The notes beneath the pieces were generated by a model. That model was given only the letters and a program-made list of their open reading frames with translations. It did no database searches and was not told the DNA's origin. From Pelagibius sp040217155 (GTDB lineage Bacteria > Pseudomonadota > Alphaproteobacteria > Kiloniellales > Kiloniellaceae), in NCBI GenBank assembly GCA_040217155.1, contig JAVJNS010000002.1:62001-126000 (forward strand): a stretch of DNA of 64,000 nucleotides. The letters are read 5' to 3'. Positions 53,359 to 61,469 of the stretch are shown one piece after another. Every line of letters begins with the position of its first letter. Position 1 is the first letter of the stretch. The position numbers and the translations under genes are program-made.

Positions 53359-54138
53359 ATGCTGAAAGGCCGCGCGCGCAGCCCCGGGCCTAGGCTGCGC
53401 CAGGAGCGGATTGCCGAGGCCGTGCGGCGGCAGGGCAAGGTCAGCGTCGAGCAACTGGCGGCCCGCTTCAAGACGTCGAACGAGACCATCAGGCGGGACC
53501 TCGCGGTCCTCGCCGACAGCGGCAAGGTGCTGAAATTCCATGGCGGCGCCAAGCTGCCACAGGCCCGGGAAGAGGGGCCGTTTCGCGAGCGCATGACGAT
53601 GAATGCGGTCGCCAAGCGGATCATCGCCGAGAAGGCCGCGCGGCTCATCGCCCCCGGCGAGACGGTGCTGATCGATACCGGCTCGACGACCCTGATGTGC
53701 GCCGAGGAAATCGGCAAGATCGACGGCCTGACCGTGATCACCAACTCCGCACGCATAGCGGCGGTTCTGGCCGAGCGCGGCAACCATACGTCCGTGTTTC
53801 TGCTGGGTGGCCGATTCGACGGCGACAATCAGGAAACCTTGGGCCCGACGGCGATCGGTGAGATTCAATCGTTCCATGCGGACCACGCACTGATTACCAT
53901 CGGTGCCCTGGACGGGGCCGCCGGCGCGACGGACTTCAATTTCGACGAGGCGCAGGTCGCCAAGGCCATGCTCGGGGCCGCCGACAATCTGATTGTCGTG
54001 GCCGACTCATCCAAGTTCCAACGCCGGGCGGCCTTCACGGTCTGCCCGCTGGAGCGAATTGGCGCGCTGGTCAGCGATCGCGCGCCGCCGGGGCCGCTTC
54101 GCGCCGCCCTGACGGAGGCGAAAGTGACGCTGCATTGA
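53359..54138 (+). CDS. glpR: DeoR/GlpR family transcriptional regulator
   Basis: 259 aa from ATG 53359, which has GGAGAG 4 nt upstream (GTG 53287 is a longer alternative). N-terminal HTH: RQERIAEAVRRQGKVSVEQL followed by FKTSNETIRRDLAVLADSGKVLKFHGGAKLP, the DeoR signature. The C-terminal DeoRC sugar-phosphate sensor domain includes LIDTGSTTLMCAEEIG and DFNFDEAQVAKAML. Adjacent and divergent to the glycerol kinase operon, hence a GlpR-like role. Confidence 0.85.
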   Translation: MLKGRARSPGPRLRQERIAEAVRRQGKVSVEQLAARFKTSNETIRRDLAVLADSGKVLKFHGGAKLPQAREEGPFRERMTMNAVAKRIIAEKAARLIAPGETVLIDTGSTTLMCAEEIGKIDGLTVITNSARIAAVLAERGNHTSVFLLGGRFDGDNQETLGPTAIGEIQSFHADHALITIGALDGAAGATDFNFDEAQVAKAMLGAADNLIVVADSSKFQRRAAFTVCPLERIGALVSDRAPPGPLRAALTEAKVTLH

Positions 54139-54328
54139 GGAACATCTACCGGTTCGGGTTGAGAGCGCCCAAGCGTTCGCCCTCGGGCCGGTACGTGTGT
54201 CGGGCTTCCGCGGACTCACGCCAGTGGCTCTCGGGCTGCTTCAAGGGGTGGTGAGGTATCGGGACAGAACGGAGAACCACGTTTTGTGGGGAAGCTGGAA
54301 AAGTGAACTGTCAAAACAGGAGAAGGCT

Positions 54329-55438
54329 ATGACAAAGAAATCACCACCGAAGAAGGCCGCGGAGCCGGCCAAGACGGCGATGAATCCGGGGAGGCGTTCG
54401 TTTATCAAGCATGCCGGTCTCGGCGGCGCGGCGGCGGTCGCCGGCTCGACGCTGGCGGCGCCCTATGTGAAGGCGCAGGGCGCGCCGATCAAGTGGCGCC
54501 TGCAGACCTATTCCGGCGCCCCGCTCGGCGCCCATGTGATCAAGCCGCAGATCGAAGCCTTCAACAAGGCGGCGAACGGCGAGATGGAGATCGAGCTCTA
54601 CTACGCCGATCAGCTGGTGCCGACCTCGGAGCTGTTCCGGGCGGTGCAGAACGGCACCATCGACGCGGTGCAGAGCGACGACGCCACCATGGCCTCGCCG
54701 GTCGACATCTCGGTGTTCGGCGGCTATTTCCCGTTCTCGACCCGCTACAGCCTGGACCTGCCGGTGCTGTTCCAGCGCTATGGCCTGAACGAGATCTGGA
54801 AAGAAGCTTATGACGAGGTCGAGGGTGTCGAGTGGCTCAGCGCCGGCGCCTGGGATCCGCTGCATATCTTCACCAAGGAGCCGATCAACTCGCTGGCCGA
54901 CATGAACGGCAAGCGCGTCTTCGGCGTGCCGACGGCGGGCCGCTTCCTGTCCCGCTATGGCCTGATCCCGGTCACCGTTCCCTGGGACGACGTGGAAGTC
55001 GCGATCCAGACCGGCGAGCTCGACGGCGTCGCCTGGTGCGGCTTCACCGAGGCTTACGAAGTGGGCTGGGCCGACGTCTGCAACTACGCCCTGCTCAACA
55101 ACGTGACCGGCGCCTGGAGCGGTTCCTACTTCGCCAACACCGATTCCTGGGCGAAACTGCCGGCGCATCTGAAGGAGCTGTTCCTGGTCACGATCGACCA
55201 GTCGCACTACTATCGCCAGGTGTGGTACTGGGGCGGCGAAGCGGATCTGCGCGTCAACGGCAACAAGATGGAGCTGACCACCATTCCGCAGAACGAATGG
55301 GATCAGGTCGTCAAGGACGCCCAGGGTTTCTGGGACGAACTCGCCGCGGAGAGTCCGCGCGCGGCCCGGGTCATCGAGATCTTCAAGAAGTATAACGCGA
55401 CCATGGAAAAGGTCGGCGTACCCTACCGCTACTCCTAA
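54329..55438 (+). CDS. TRAP transporter substrate-binding protein (DctP family)
   Basis: 369 aa from ATG 54329 (CAGGAGAAGG upstream). A Tat-type signal: MNPGRRSFIKHAGLGGAAAV, then AGSTLAAPYVKAQG. The mature sequence has DctP-type features: IKPQIEAFNKAANGEMEIEL, VPTSELFRAVQNGTIDAVQ and VPWDDVEVAIQTGELDGVAW. Expected to bind an organic acid or polyol derivative and feed a DctQM permease. No dctQ or dctM gene lies within the window, so the membrane partner must be elsewhere. Confidence 0.9.
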   Translation: MTKKSPPKKAAEPAKTAMNPGRRSFIKHAGLGGAAAVAGSTLAAPYVKAQGAPIKWRLQTYSGAPLGAHVIKPQIEAFNKAANGEMEIELYYADQLVPTSELFRAVQNGTIDAVQSDDATMASPVDISVFGGYFPFSTRYSLDLPVLFQRYGLNEIWKEAYDEVEGVEWLSAGAWDPLHIFTKEPINSLADMNGKRVFGVPTAGRFLSRYGLIPVTVPWDDVEVAIQTGELDGVAWCGFTEAYEVGWADVCNYALLNNVTGAWSGSYFANTDSWAKLPAHLKELFLVTIDQSHYYRQVWYWGGEADLRVNGNKMELTTIPQNEWDQVVKDAQGFWDELAAESPRAARVIEIFKKYNATMEKVGVPYRYS

Positions 55439-55671
55439 GGCAGGGGAGAGGCGGCCGCCGGACAGCGGCGGCCGCCTCAAGTCTTTTCGACACGCATGAT
55501 CCCGGAATTCATGCTCCCCGGCTCATTTGGTACTACCAATGGGCCAAGGCGCCCGCCCGGATAGTCCCTTGCCACTGTGCCGGGCAGGGCTCAAAATGCT
55601 GACTTCATTTGTGGCGGAACAAGTAGGTGCCGCCGCCAGAACGTCCCTCTGCAGCCGAGGCAAGGGTGGTT

Positions 55672-56412
55672 ATGGCGGACTACATTTCCGAGCGGACTGC
55701 CGGTCAGATCATCAGCGACAGCATTCGCCTGTACGGCAAGAACCTGCCGATCTTCTTCACAATCTATGTCCTGCCGATCCTGCCGGTGATCGCCATAGAG
55801 GCGGCGGCGACCGCGCTCGAAGACGATGATGTCTACATCATCACCACCGTCGTTGAATCGGTGATTGCGACCTTTGCCCTTGGCGCGATGACCTTCGCGG
55901 TCTCCGACATCTGCCTCGGCAACCGGCCCAGCGTGAAACGCTCCTATGGTGCGCTGTTCAGAGTTTTCTGGAGCTATCTGGGGACCTACTTCATCTACAC
56001 GTTGGCGACCCTTGTCGGTTTCGTGCTGGTCCTGGTGCCCGGCTTCATCGCCATGACTCTACTGGTGTTCTCACTGCCCGCGTCGATCATCGAGCGCCGT
56101 GGACCGATCGAGGCCTGCAAGCGTTCCATACAGCTCGGCAAAGGCTACTACTGGCGCATCTTCGGCATCCTGCTTCTGGCCCTGCTGCTGACCTTCGTCA
56201 TCATGTACGGCTTTCTCCAGTTCAGCTTCCAGATCACGATTTTGATCATCGACCCCGGTCCCGCCGCCTTCTTCCTCTATTTTGCGCTTGGCGTGTTGAG
56301 TGCGGCGGCGGCGCCGCTGTTTCAAATACCGGCAATCCTCCTGTACTACGATATGCGCGCGCGCAAGGAGCACTTCGACGGTGCGGCGCTGGCGCAGGAA
56401 CTGATGACCTAA
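55672..56412 (+). CDS. Polytopic membrane protein, first gene of STAND cassette
   Basis: 246 aa from ATG 55672. A cytoplasmic amphipathic start (TAGQIISDSIRLYGKNLPIF) is followed by about five membrane segments (about 25-43, 58-76, 102-130, 167-190, 205-228). It resembles YciC/DUF975 or glycerophosphodiesterase-membrane-domain proteins in its segment pattern; no catalytic motif is seen. Ten bases separate it from the single-span protein gene. A candidate membrane effector or anchor for the cassette. Confidence 0.75.
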   Translation: MADYISERTAGQIISDSIRLYGKNLPIFFTIYVLPILPVIAIEAAATALEDDDVYIITTVVESVIATFALGAMTFAVSDICLGNRPSVKRSYGALFRVFWSYLGTYFIYTLATLVGFVLVLVPGFIAMTLLVFSLPASIIERRGPIEACKRSIQLGKGYYWRIFGILLLALLLTFVIMYGFLQFSFQITILIIDPGPAAFFLYFALGVLSAAAAPLFQIPAILLYYDMRARKEHFDGAALAQELMT

Positions 56413-56422
56413 GGAAAGAACC

Positions 56423-56773
56423 ATGCCGCAAGACCCGCTTCTTTGGACTATCGCGATTGTGGTCGGTGGCGTGGTCGTCATCGTGGCGCTGGCGCTGGGC
56501 GGGATCGTCGAAGTGGGGCTCGATCCCCTGCGTCTGTCCTTCCGGCGCAAGAAGGATGCGGGGCGCGAGAGCGTTTCGGTGCTGGACCAAGCTGAAATCG
56601 AAGACGCCGAGATCGGGTCCGTGACCGGCGTCGCGCGGGAGCCGGGCAGCGCCGCCGAAGGAGGTCGGGTCAGCGACATCGACGTGGCACGCAAGGCGAA
56701 AATCAAGGGCGGCAAGATCGGCGATATCTCGGGCGTCACGATCGCCGGCAAGAAGGACGATCCGGCACCCTAG
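56423..56773 (+). CDS. Single-span membrane protein with GDI-type motifs
   Basis: 116 aa. One membrane segment (about 8-28), a basic stop-transfer loop (FRRKKDAGRE) and a soluble tail with two related motifs: QAEIEDAEIGSVTGV (56-70) and KAKIKGGKIGDISGVTI (91-107). The second closely matches residues 122-139 of the ATPase encoded next. No known domain recognised. Its role may be to recruit or be recruited by the ATPase through these repeats. Confidence 0.75.
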   Translation: MPQDPLLWTIAIVVGGVVVIVALALGGIVEVGLDPLRLSFRRKKDAGRESVSVLDQAEIEDAEIGSVTGVAREPGSAAEGGRVSDIDVARKAKIKGGKIGDISGVTIAGKKDDPAP

Positions 56774-56801
56774 GGCGCTCGCTGGACCAGGAGGGAGTTG
56801 C

Positions 56802-57701
56802 GTGAGAACCCACATTGAGCGGCTGCTGGCCGAATTCGTCAATCGCGAAAGCGAGATGGCGCGCTTCTGCGACATGCTCGACGACAGCAGTGTCTGCGTC
56901 TTCGCCGTCTGGGGCGGCGGCGGTGTCGGAAAATCCTCCCTGATGGCCAAGATGATTCACGAGGTGGCCAACCGCCGGCTCCAGAAATCGGAAGTGACCT
57001 GGACCGAAACGCGCAACCACGATTTCCTCGCCATCATGCGCAAGATGCGCGACGATTTCGGGCCACAGCACTTCGCCCGCTTCACCGACCTGGTGAATTT
57101 CTTCACTGTCCCGCAGTACGAACTGAAGGTCACGCTGGAAGGCGCCGGGAAGATCTCCGTGGCCGAGGGCGCGACCATCGAGGCCGGGGCGCAGGTCGGC
57201 GACATCGCCGGCGTGATCATCAAGGATGCGACGCTGACCGAGCCGCGCAGCGACATGCAGGTCTCGACCGGCGAACGCCGGGCGCGTCTCACCGATGCTT
57301 TCGTCGAGGGTATGGCCACGGCTCTCGGCGAGCGCTCTTCCGCGGTCTTCTTCGATGCCGCCGAGAAGATGACCGAGGAGACCGAAGACTGGGTCTGGCG
57401 TGAGCTCCTGCCGGCCGCCTGCGAAGGCCGCCTCGGTCGGGTGAAGTTCGTGCTGTCCGGCCGCCGCAAGCCGGCCGTCGACCGCCTGTGGCGCAATGTC
57501 ATCGAGGTCGCCGAACTGCGGCCCCTGGAGGCCAAGCACGTGCTTTCCTATCTCGGGCGCCGCGGCGTCAGCGCCGACGATCGCGCGGCCCTGGCCGACA
57601 TGCTGCTGGTCGTCACCGGCGGCAACATGCTGGAGCTGGCGACGCACGTCGACGCCTACCTGAAACTCCAGGACCGCAGGCAGCGCGAGTCGGTCGAGTA
57701 G
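56802..57701 (+). CDS. STAND-type P-loop ATPase
   Basis: 299 aa from GTG 56802 (GGAGGGAG upstream). STAND hallmarks: the N-terminal FVNRESEMARFCDML, Walker A GGGGVGKSSLM (38-48), Walker B AVFFDAAEKM (181-190), a sensor stretch VKFVLSGRRKPAV and TGGNMLELATH (equivalent to GLPLAL). Between P loop and Walker B is the unusual block EGATIEAGAQVGDIAGVII. It lacks its own effector and repeat domains; those seem to be supplied by the next gene, one base after the stop codon. Confidence 0.85.
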   Translation: MRTHIERLLAEFVNRESEMARFCDMLDDSSVCVFAVWGGGGVGKSSLMAKMIHEVANRRLQKSEVTWTETRNHDFLAIMRKMRDDFGPQHFARFTDLVNFFTVPQYELKVTLEGAGKISVAEGATIEAGAQVGDIAGVIIKDATLTEPRSDMQVSTGERRARLTDAFVEGMATALGERSSAVFFDAAEKMTEETEDWVWRELLPAACEGRLGRVKFVLSGRRKPAVDRLWRNVIEVAELRPLEAKHVLSYLGRRGVSADDRAALADMLLVVTGGNMLELATHVDAYLKLQDRRQRESVE

Positions 57702-57702
57702 C

Positions 57703-59277
57703 ATGAGCCAGCGCAGCAGCGCCCTGGAAGAATACCGCCGGCTGGTCGCCGAGCTGCCGACGGGCATGGCCGGCAGTGTCGAACTGGTGGCCCGGCAGTT
57801 GTCGCCCCTTGCCGAACGGCTGCTGCGCCTGGGATCGATCCCGCATGGCGTCGACCGGGCGGTGGCCCGGGTGCTGCTGCCGGGGGCCGCGGAAAGCGAT
57901 CTGGAAGCGGCCGCCGAGGAACTGCAGCCGCTGTCCTTCGTCATCCGCAGCAGCGAAGGCAGCATGCTGCATGACAATGTACGGGCCTATCTCTTCGGGC
58001 AGTGGCTGAAGGCCCACGATGACGATCCGGACAAGTGGGGAGAGTTCAAGGCGGTGAACCGCCGGCTGGTGCGCCACTACGAGAAGGTCTCCGAGGATGC
58101 GATCGGCGAGACGCGCGCCGTGGCGGAGCGCCAGCGCATTTTTCATTTGACCGGCGCCAGCCGCGCCGAGGGCTTCGCCGCCTTCGAGAAGGGGTGCCGG
58201 GCGGAGCGCTACCGCTTCCGGCTCGAATCCTGCGAGGCGCTGATCAAGCTGCTGCGCGAGTACGAAACGATCCTCTCGGCGCAGCAGCGCAGCTATCTCG
58301 ACTACCACGCGGCCAAGCTGGACATCGACCTGCATCACTACGACAAGGCCGAGCGCCTGCTGACCGAGATGCTGGCGCGCCGCAGCGTCCAGGGCGATCC
58401 GGCGCTCCATGCCCGCTGCCTGTTCCGCCTCGGCGCGGTGCTGAGACTCAAGCGCGACTTCCAGCGCGCCCGGTCGCACTTCGAGGAACTGCGCAGCTTT
58501 GCCGCGGGAATGCCGGAGGCGGCCGAACTGGAGCTGCGCGCGCTGCAGGGGCTGGGCGCCCTGCTGATCGAAATGAAGGAACATGAAGAGGCCGAGGAGA
58601 GGCTTGCCGAAGCGGTCATGCTGGCGGAGGGGAGCGGGCGTCACGACGAGATCGCCACCGCCTGGAACGCGCTCGGCATCCTGCGGCGCCAGTTGGGGCA
58701 GCCCAAGCGGGCGTTGATCGCCTTCGAGACCGCGCTGCAGCACCTGGCGCTCGGCGGCGAGGCCTTTCGCCCGCGCCAAGTCTACAACAACATCGGTTTG
58801 CTTTATGCCGACCGCGCCGACTGGCCGGCGGCCCGCGACAATCTGGAGAAAAGCTGCGAGATCGCCCGCGAGGCCGGCGACATGAACGGCGAGGCGACGG
58901 CGCTCAGCAACCTGGGGCGGGTCTATCTCGCTCTCGAGCGGCCGGGCGACGCCATGACCGCGGCGGAGCGGGCCATCCTGCTGTTCGGCAATGTGCACAA
59001 CTGGTACGGGGTGGCCATGACCAAGCGCGGCATGGCGCGCTACTACCGGCGCGAAGGGCGCCACGGCGAGGCCCGCGACCTCTTTTCCGAGGCCAGGGAA
59101 GTCCTGCTGCGGGCCGGCGCGGACGACCGGGCGGCGGAAATAGAATCGGAACTGGTCAAGCTGGAGACCGCGCGGCAGTCCTGGGGCTGGCTGCGCTGGC
59201 TGCTGATCACAATCGGCGCCGTCGTCGGGCTTGTCCTGCTGCTCGTCGTCTTCGCCATTGTGATCGATGAAATGTAA
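57703..59277 (+). CDS. Winged-helix/TPR protein with C-terminal membrane anchor
   Basis: 524 aa. Residues about 30-105 look like the winged-helix part that normally follows a STAND ATPase (LGSIPHGVDRAVARVLLPGA, ELQPLSFVIRSSEGS, MLHDNVRAYLFGQWLKAH). Residues about 210-470 are tetratricopeptide repeats (for example DEIATAWNALGILRRQLGQP, QVYNNIGLLYADRADWPAAR, ATALSNLGRVYLALERPGDA). A membrane segment (about 497-520) ends the chain. Together with the ATPase it completes a split NLR-like sensor, starting one base after the ATPase stop. Confidence 0.85.
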   Translation: MSQRSSALEEYRRLVAELPTGMAGSVELVARQLSPLAERLLRLGSIPHGVDRAVARVLLPGAAESDLEAAAEELQPLSFVIRSSEGSMLHDNVRAYLFGQWLKAHDDDPDKWGEFKAVNRRLVRHYEKVSEDAIGETRAVAERQRIFHLTGASRAEGFAAFEKGCRAERYRFRLESCEALIKLLREYETILSAQQRSYLDYHAAKLDIDLHHYDKAERLLTEMLARRSVQGDPALHARCLFRLGAVLRLKRDFQRARSHFEELRSFAAGMPEAAELELRALQGLGALLIEMKEHEEAEERLAEAVMLAEGSGRHDEIATAWNALGILRRQLGQPKRALIAFETALQHLALGGEAFRPRQVYNNIGLLYADRADWPAARDNLEKSCEIAREAGDMNGEATALSNLGRVYLALERPGDAMTAAERAILLFGNVHNWYGVAMTKRGMARYYRREGRHGEARDLFSEAREVLLRAGADDRAAEIESELVKLETARQSWGWLRWLLITIGAVVGLVLLLVVFAIVIDEM

Positions 59278-59325
59278 TCCGCGGACGCGGCGGGATGAAT
59301 TGATCCGATGGGATCCTGAGCGTAT

Positions 59326-59976
59326 TCACGGCCACTCCCGCACGGCCTGGGCGATCGCCCCGCCCAGGATCCGGTGCGCCTCGGCATCGAAGTGCACGCC
59401 GTCGATGTCGCTGGCCGCGATCAGGCCGGCGGCGTTCACAAAGGGCAGACGATAGCGCTGCGCCAGCCCGGCCAGGCCGCCCGCCAACGCCGCCGACTTG
59501 GGCTCGGCGCCCTGGTAGATCTCCGCCAGGCAGCCGCGCTGCTTCACCAGCGGCGGCGCCACCAGCATCAGACCCGGGGCGCCGGCTTGCGGTCCGGTGC
59601 CGCTGGTCTGGACGCAGCGGAGCAACTGCTCGACACAGCTGACGATCTCCACCGCCGGCAGCGCGAAGCGGGCTTTCAGGTCGTTGGTGCCCAGCATCAG
59701 GATCACCAGGTCGATTGGCCGGTGGCTTTCCAGCACGGCCGGCAGCACCGCGAGGCCATTCTTGTGGACCCCCGACACCGGGTCCGGGTGGACCGTCGTG
59801 CGCGCCGGAAGGCCCTCCTCGACGACCTGCCAGGATGCGCCCAGTGCCGCCGCCAAGATCCCGGGCCAGCGCTCGTGGCGGTCCAGCCGCCTGCTGTCCT
59901 GCAGCGAGGTCTTCGGGCAGGTCCCGTGAGTGTTCGAATCGCCGTAGGCGAGGATCGTCCGCTGGCTCGACGGCAT
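59326..59976 (-). CDS. SGNH/GDSL family esterase
   Basis: 216 aa (GGAG upstream of ATG 59976). All four SGNH blocks: LAYGDSNTHG (nucleophile Ser), the Gly block EEGLPARTT, LMLGTNDLKARF (Asn) and SDIDGVHFDAEAH (Asp/His). No signal peptide, so cytoplasmic or non-classically exported arylesterase-like enzyme. Convergent with the STAND cassette. Confidence 0.88.
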   Translation of the reverse strand: MPSSQRTILAYGDSNTHGTCPKTSLQDSRRLDRHERWPGILAAALGASWQVVEEGLPARTTVHPDPVSGVHKNGLAVLPAVLESHRPIDLVILMLGTNDLKARFALPAVEIVSCVEQLLRCVQTSGTGPQAGAPGLMLVAPPLVKQRGCLAEIYQGAEPKSAALAGGLAGLAQRYRLPFVNAAGLIAASDIDGVHFDAEAHRILGGAIAQAVREWP

Positions 59977-60100
59977 GCGCTGTTCTCCAAATGCAATCCG
60001 CTGTCCGGCGCGCCGGAACCGCCTCGCTGACGGAAGCCGCGACGGCTATCGACTCCGGCGGCGGGTCGTCGTCAGCCGGCACTATGCCATGGGCGGCGCA

Positions 60101-61288
60101 CTAAGCAGACAGGTGAATGCGCCCGTAGACGATCGCAAAGAGCCCGAAAGCGAGAGACCAGGCGGCCCCTGACGCCAACAGCAGCGGCGCATAGAATTCC
60201 GGCGCCATCGATGCCGCGACCCGCAGGCCGGTCGCCGTGGCGACGGCGAGATAGATCGTCGTCGTCAAGCCGTCCGCCTTCAACTCGCGTCCGCTGTGGC
60301 CGAGCGTCGCCCGTGTCATGACCGCCAGGGTCATGCCGCCGATGGCGCCGGCGGTGAGCGCATGGAGGCCCGCGGTCGTCGGGAGAAGGTCCGGCGCCGC
60401 GATCCCCAGCCCCAGAAGCGCGAGGCCGAGTGGCACCCAGAGGAAGCCAAGGTGGAGGCTCCAGACCAGCGGTTCGGACAAGGTCCGGTGGCCCTGCCAG
60501 CGCGCCAGCCGGACGAAATTCAACGCCCCGGCGAGGATCAAAGCCGCGCCCGCCAGGGGCTGTGCCTCGGCGAAGACCCAGCCCAGGAGCGCCAGCAGGG
60601 TCGCGGCCAGGCACAGCTTGTCGAAGCCGCCGAAGGATGCCGGAAGCGTCGCCGCGCCGTTCTTGACCAGCCAGTTGCGCGTGAAACTGGGGATGACACG
60701 CCCGCCGATCAGGCTGATGAGCAGCACCAGGGTGGCGATCCCCAGGCGCGCGCCCAGCCGTCCGGTGTCGATCACAGCGGCCGCTTCGAGGTGGCTTAGC
60801 GCGTTGGCCGCGATCAGGGCCAGCAGGGCCAGCAGCAGCGGCAGGTTACGCCAGTTGCGCCCGGCGACGATCTCCCTCAGGGCGACCAGGAGCAGCAGCA
60901 CGAGAAAGGCGAGATCCAACGCGGCCGCCGGGCCGGCGCCGATGACGGCGGAAGTCGAGACCGCCGCCCGGCCCGCCAGCCAAGCCAGAAAGAGGCCGGC
61001 GAGGGGCAGCCCCTGCAGCGGCAGGCGCCCGGTCCAGTTGGGGATCGCGGTCAGCAGGAAGCCGGCGACGACCGCCGCCGCGAAACCGAAAATCATCTCA
61101 TGGGCGTGCCAGGCGAGGGGATCGAAAAGCGTCGGCACCGCGAGCCCGCTCAGAAGCACCGCGAGCCACAGCGGCACGGCGGCCGCGGCCCACAGACCGG
61201 CGGCCAGAAAAAACGGGCGAAAGCCCTGGCGAAACAGCGCCGGGCCGGTGAAAGCGCGGTAACGCGGGACGGCGGAACGTGATGTCAT
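60101..61288 (-). CDS. nnrS: NnrS family membrane protein
   Basis: 395 aa, about twelve membrane segments. The family motif LAWHAHEMIFGFAAAVVAGF near the first third, IPNWTGR and RVIPSFTRNW are NnrS signatures. NnrS contains heme and copper and protects against nitric oxide and nitrosative stress in denitrifiers; it is not an essential NO reductase. Its position 181 bp from the nos operon end suggests a denitrification neighbourhood. Confidence 0.9.
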   Translation of the reverse strand: MTSRSAVPRYRAFTGPALFRQGFRPFFLAAGLWAAAAVPLWLAVLLSGLAVPTLFDPLAWHAHEMIFGFAAAVVAGFLLTAIPNWTGRLPLQGLPLAGLFLAWLAGRAAVSTSAVIGAGPAAALDLAFLVLLLLVALREIVAGRNWRNLPLLLALLALIAANALSHLEAAAVIDTGRLGARLGIATLVLLISLIGGRVIPSFTRNWLVKNGAATLPASFGGFDKLCLAATLLALLGWVFAEAQPLAGAALILAGALNFVRLARWQGHRTLSEPLVWSLHLGFLWVPLGLALLGLGIAAPDLLPTTAGLHALTAGAIGGMTLAVMTRATLGHSGRELKADGLTTTIYLAVATATGLRVAASMAPEFYAPLLLASGAAWSLAFGLFAIVYGRIHLSA

Positions 61289-61469
61289 GGCGCTTTCCTT
61301 GTTCGACGGGAGCCGGCGACGGCAAGCCTAGCGCCGAAGCCCGCACGGCGCGGCGCTCGATCTTGGTCAGGGCCACTATCGCCGCCACTGTGCCGGGTTA
61401 CGTTGTCGCAGCGCAAAGAGAACGCCAAAGCGGCGCTAAAATCGCCTGAACGAAACCGGCACCACTGCT

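Noticed and set aside
57699..57705. Gap between the ATPase and TPR genes considered as a frameshift within one STAND gene
   Set aside because: A stop codon is followed one base later by an ATG in a new frame with a plausible winged-helix start; a natural gene split is more likely than an error, though unproven.
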